DNA of 64,000 bases from Longispora fulva (lineage in GTDB: Bacteria > Actinomycetota > Actinomycetes > Mycobacteriales > Micromonosporaceae). The stretch is from the NCBI RefSeq assembly GCF_015751905.1, contig NZ_JADOUF010000001.1:3968001-4032000 (forward strand), read 5' to 3'. The notes under the pieces were generated by a model. That model saw only the letters and a list, made by a program, of their open reading frames with translations, ran no database searches and was not told where the DNA came from. The translations under genes and the position numbers were made by a program. Below are positions 63,333 to 64,000 of this stretch, in pieces (the stretch's first letter is position 1; every line of letters starts with the position of its first letter).

Positions 63333-63450
63333 GGCTTTGTTCCTGCAGGATGATGACGTGGTGAGTTGCCATGGGGGTCGACAGTGGCCTGACCTGGGTG
63401 TTTGACCGCAGTGAACGGGTGATGCAACGATGTTGTATCCACTGCATCAC
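63322..63450. repeat. TGATGCAAC repeats and palindrome between imuB and the recombinase
   Basis: TGATGCAAC occurs at 63322-63330 (imuB start region) and again at 63420-63428. Around the second copy, GTGATGCA (63419-63426) pairs with TGCATCAC (63443-63450), enclosing the near-palindrome GATGCAAC-GAT-GTTGTATC (63421-63439). Possible operator or recombinase binding/attachment site. Confidence 0.4.
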
Positions 63451-63462
63451 TGGTGAGGGCTC

Positions 63463-64000
63463 ATGCGGAGGCTGGACGTTCCTGGTGCGTCGCACCTGGT
63501 GCTCGTCGATGGTGTGATCCATCTCGACGAAGCCGCCGCGGTGTTCGAGGCGATGCTCGAGGGCTGGGCGCGTCAGCAGCGCAGCCGTCTGCTGGCGGCG
63601 ACGACTGTGGACAGTCGACTGGCGTTGATTCGAAGATTCCGGGCGTTCACCGACGAGAATCCGTGGACGTGGAGTCCTGGTGACGTGGAACAGTTCACGT
63701 CGTGGCTGGTCGGTGGCGGCACACCGTTGGCGGTCTCGACTATCCGCGGCTATCAGATGACGCTGCGGCTTTTCTGCGACTATTTGAGCGATCCAGCCTA
63801 TGGATGGCAAGAGGACTGCGTTCGAAGATTCGGATCCGCACCGATTCAGATCTGCCACGAATGGAACACCGTCGCGCATCTGGCTGACTACGAGGGAAAA
63901 CCCGAACGTCGACCATTGACATGTGACGAGCTTGAGACGCTGTTCGATTTTGCTGACTCCCGGGTCGAGGCGATAGTCAGCTCCAGACGCAAAGGGGCGT
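63463..64000 (+). CDS. Tyrosine recombinase/integrase (N-terminal part)
   Basis: Open from ATG 63463 to the window edge, 179 codons seen. The N-terminal region has a SAM-like core-binding fold: ATTVDSRLALIRRFRAFTDENPWTW, SPGDVEQFTSWLVGG, STIRGYQMTLRLFCDYLSD. The start of the catalytic domain follows (RRPLTCDELETLFDFAD). The catalytic Arg/His/Tyr would lie beyond the edge. Base composition is visibly less GC-rich than neighbours (GAAGATTCGG, TTCGATTTTGC), suggesting transfer. It is divergent from imuB and may bound a mobile element or a gene cassette to the right. Confidence 0.82.
   Translation, partial: MRRLDVPGASHLVLVDGVIHLDEAAAVFEAMLEGWARQQRSRLLAATTVDSRLALIRRFRAFTDENPWTWSPGDVEQFTSWLVGGGTPLAVSTIRGYQMTLRLFCDYLSDPAYGWQEDCVRRFGSAPIQICHEWNTVAHLADYEGKPERRPLTCDELETLFDFADSRVEAIVSSRRKGA

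Noticed and set aside
63333-63462. SOS box or PafBC-type promoter for imuB-dnaE2
   Set aside because: No GAAC-N4-GTTC or TTGTCRGTG-N8-TANNNT match found in this gap.
1-64000. CRISPR arrays, tRNA or rRNA genes
   Set aside because: No regularly spaced repeats or cloverleaf-like/rRNA sequence noticed by eye; a dedicated scan could not be run.

Overview
The window is high-GC, densely coded DNA with many GTG starts and many 4-base stop/start overlaps. DUF397/XRE pairs, a Spo0M-type sporulation protein, a LAL-type LuxR regulator, eukaryote-like Ser/Thr kinases and an ImuB-DnaE2 pair all point to a filamentous actinobacterium. The style would fit Micromonosporaceae, but the genus is inferred. No tRNA, rRNA or CRISPR array was seen.

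Layout. 1-4696 (minus): an acyl-CoA carboxylase cluster (biotin carboxylase, carboxyltransferase, AtuA-like protein, DinB-fold protein). 5021-8483: Spo0M, a hydrolase-fold protein lacking its nucleophile, and a secreted GH18 chitinase behind an RBS-masking hairpin. 8588-13646 (minus): a signalling operon of a zinc-ribbon/FHA/PqqD-like/M50 membrane protease, a degenerate kinase with an extracellular tail, and a diguanylate cyclase. 13943-22109 (plus): a beta-1,3-glucan operon with GH81 glucanase, sugar ABC importer, GH1 glucosidase and LacI regulator, under a promoter flanked by two GAGAGCGCTCTC operators. 22127-26068 (minus): a four-gene overlapping operon (PLP dehydratase/racemase-like enzyme, D-Ala-D-Ala ligase, VanX-like dipeptidase, acyltransferase). 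26261-33088: a DxDxDG-repeat protein, surface proteins, a Ser/Thr kinase and a protein with a RiPP-leader-like N terminus. 33204-44815: mixed housekeeping and regulatory genes (LAL regulator, DUF2182/DUF1326, ATP-dependent ligase, NUDIX, XRE/DUF397, a run of tiny Cys-pair proteins, Lrp/asparaginase, HD hydrolase).

45516-58152 (minus) is the most unusual part. A phosphate ABC transporter (pstC, pstA, pstB) is interleaved with three periplasmic-binding-protein-like surface proteins, two of them anchored by a C-terminal membrane helix. Also interleaved are an LPTTG-anchored protein, a sortase-fold protein that has lost its catalytic His and Cys, a protein with a WxL-like C-terminal domain, and a DUF916 protein. 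This resembles the csc/WxL cell-surface clusters of Firmicutes merged with a Pst system. PHO-box-like 11+11 repeats precede three of the transcription-unit starts, so the module is probably induced by phosphate starvation.

58409-64000: error-prone polymerase genes dnaE2 and imuB (minus) meet a divergent, lower-GC tyrosine recombinase that runs off the right edge, which suggests the border of a mobile element.
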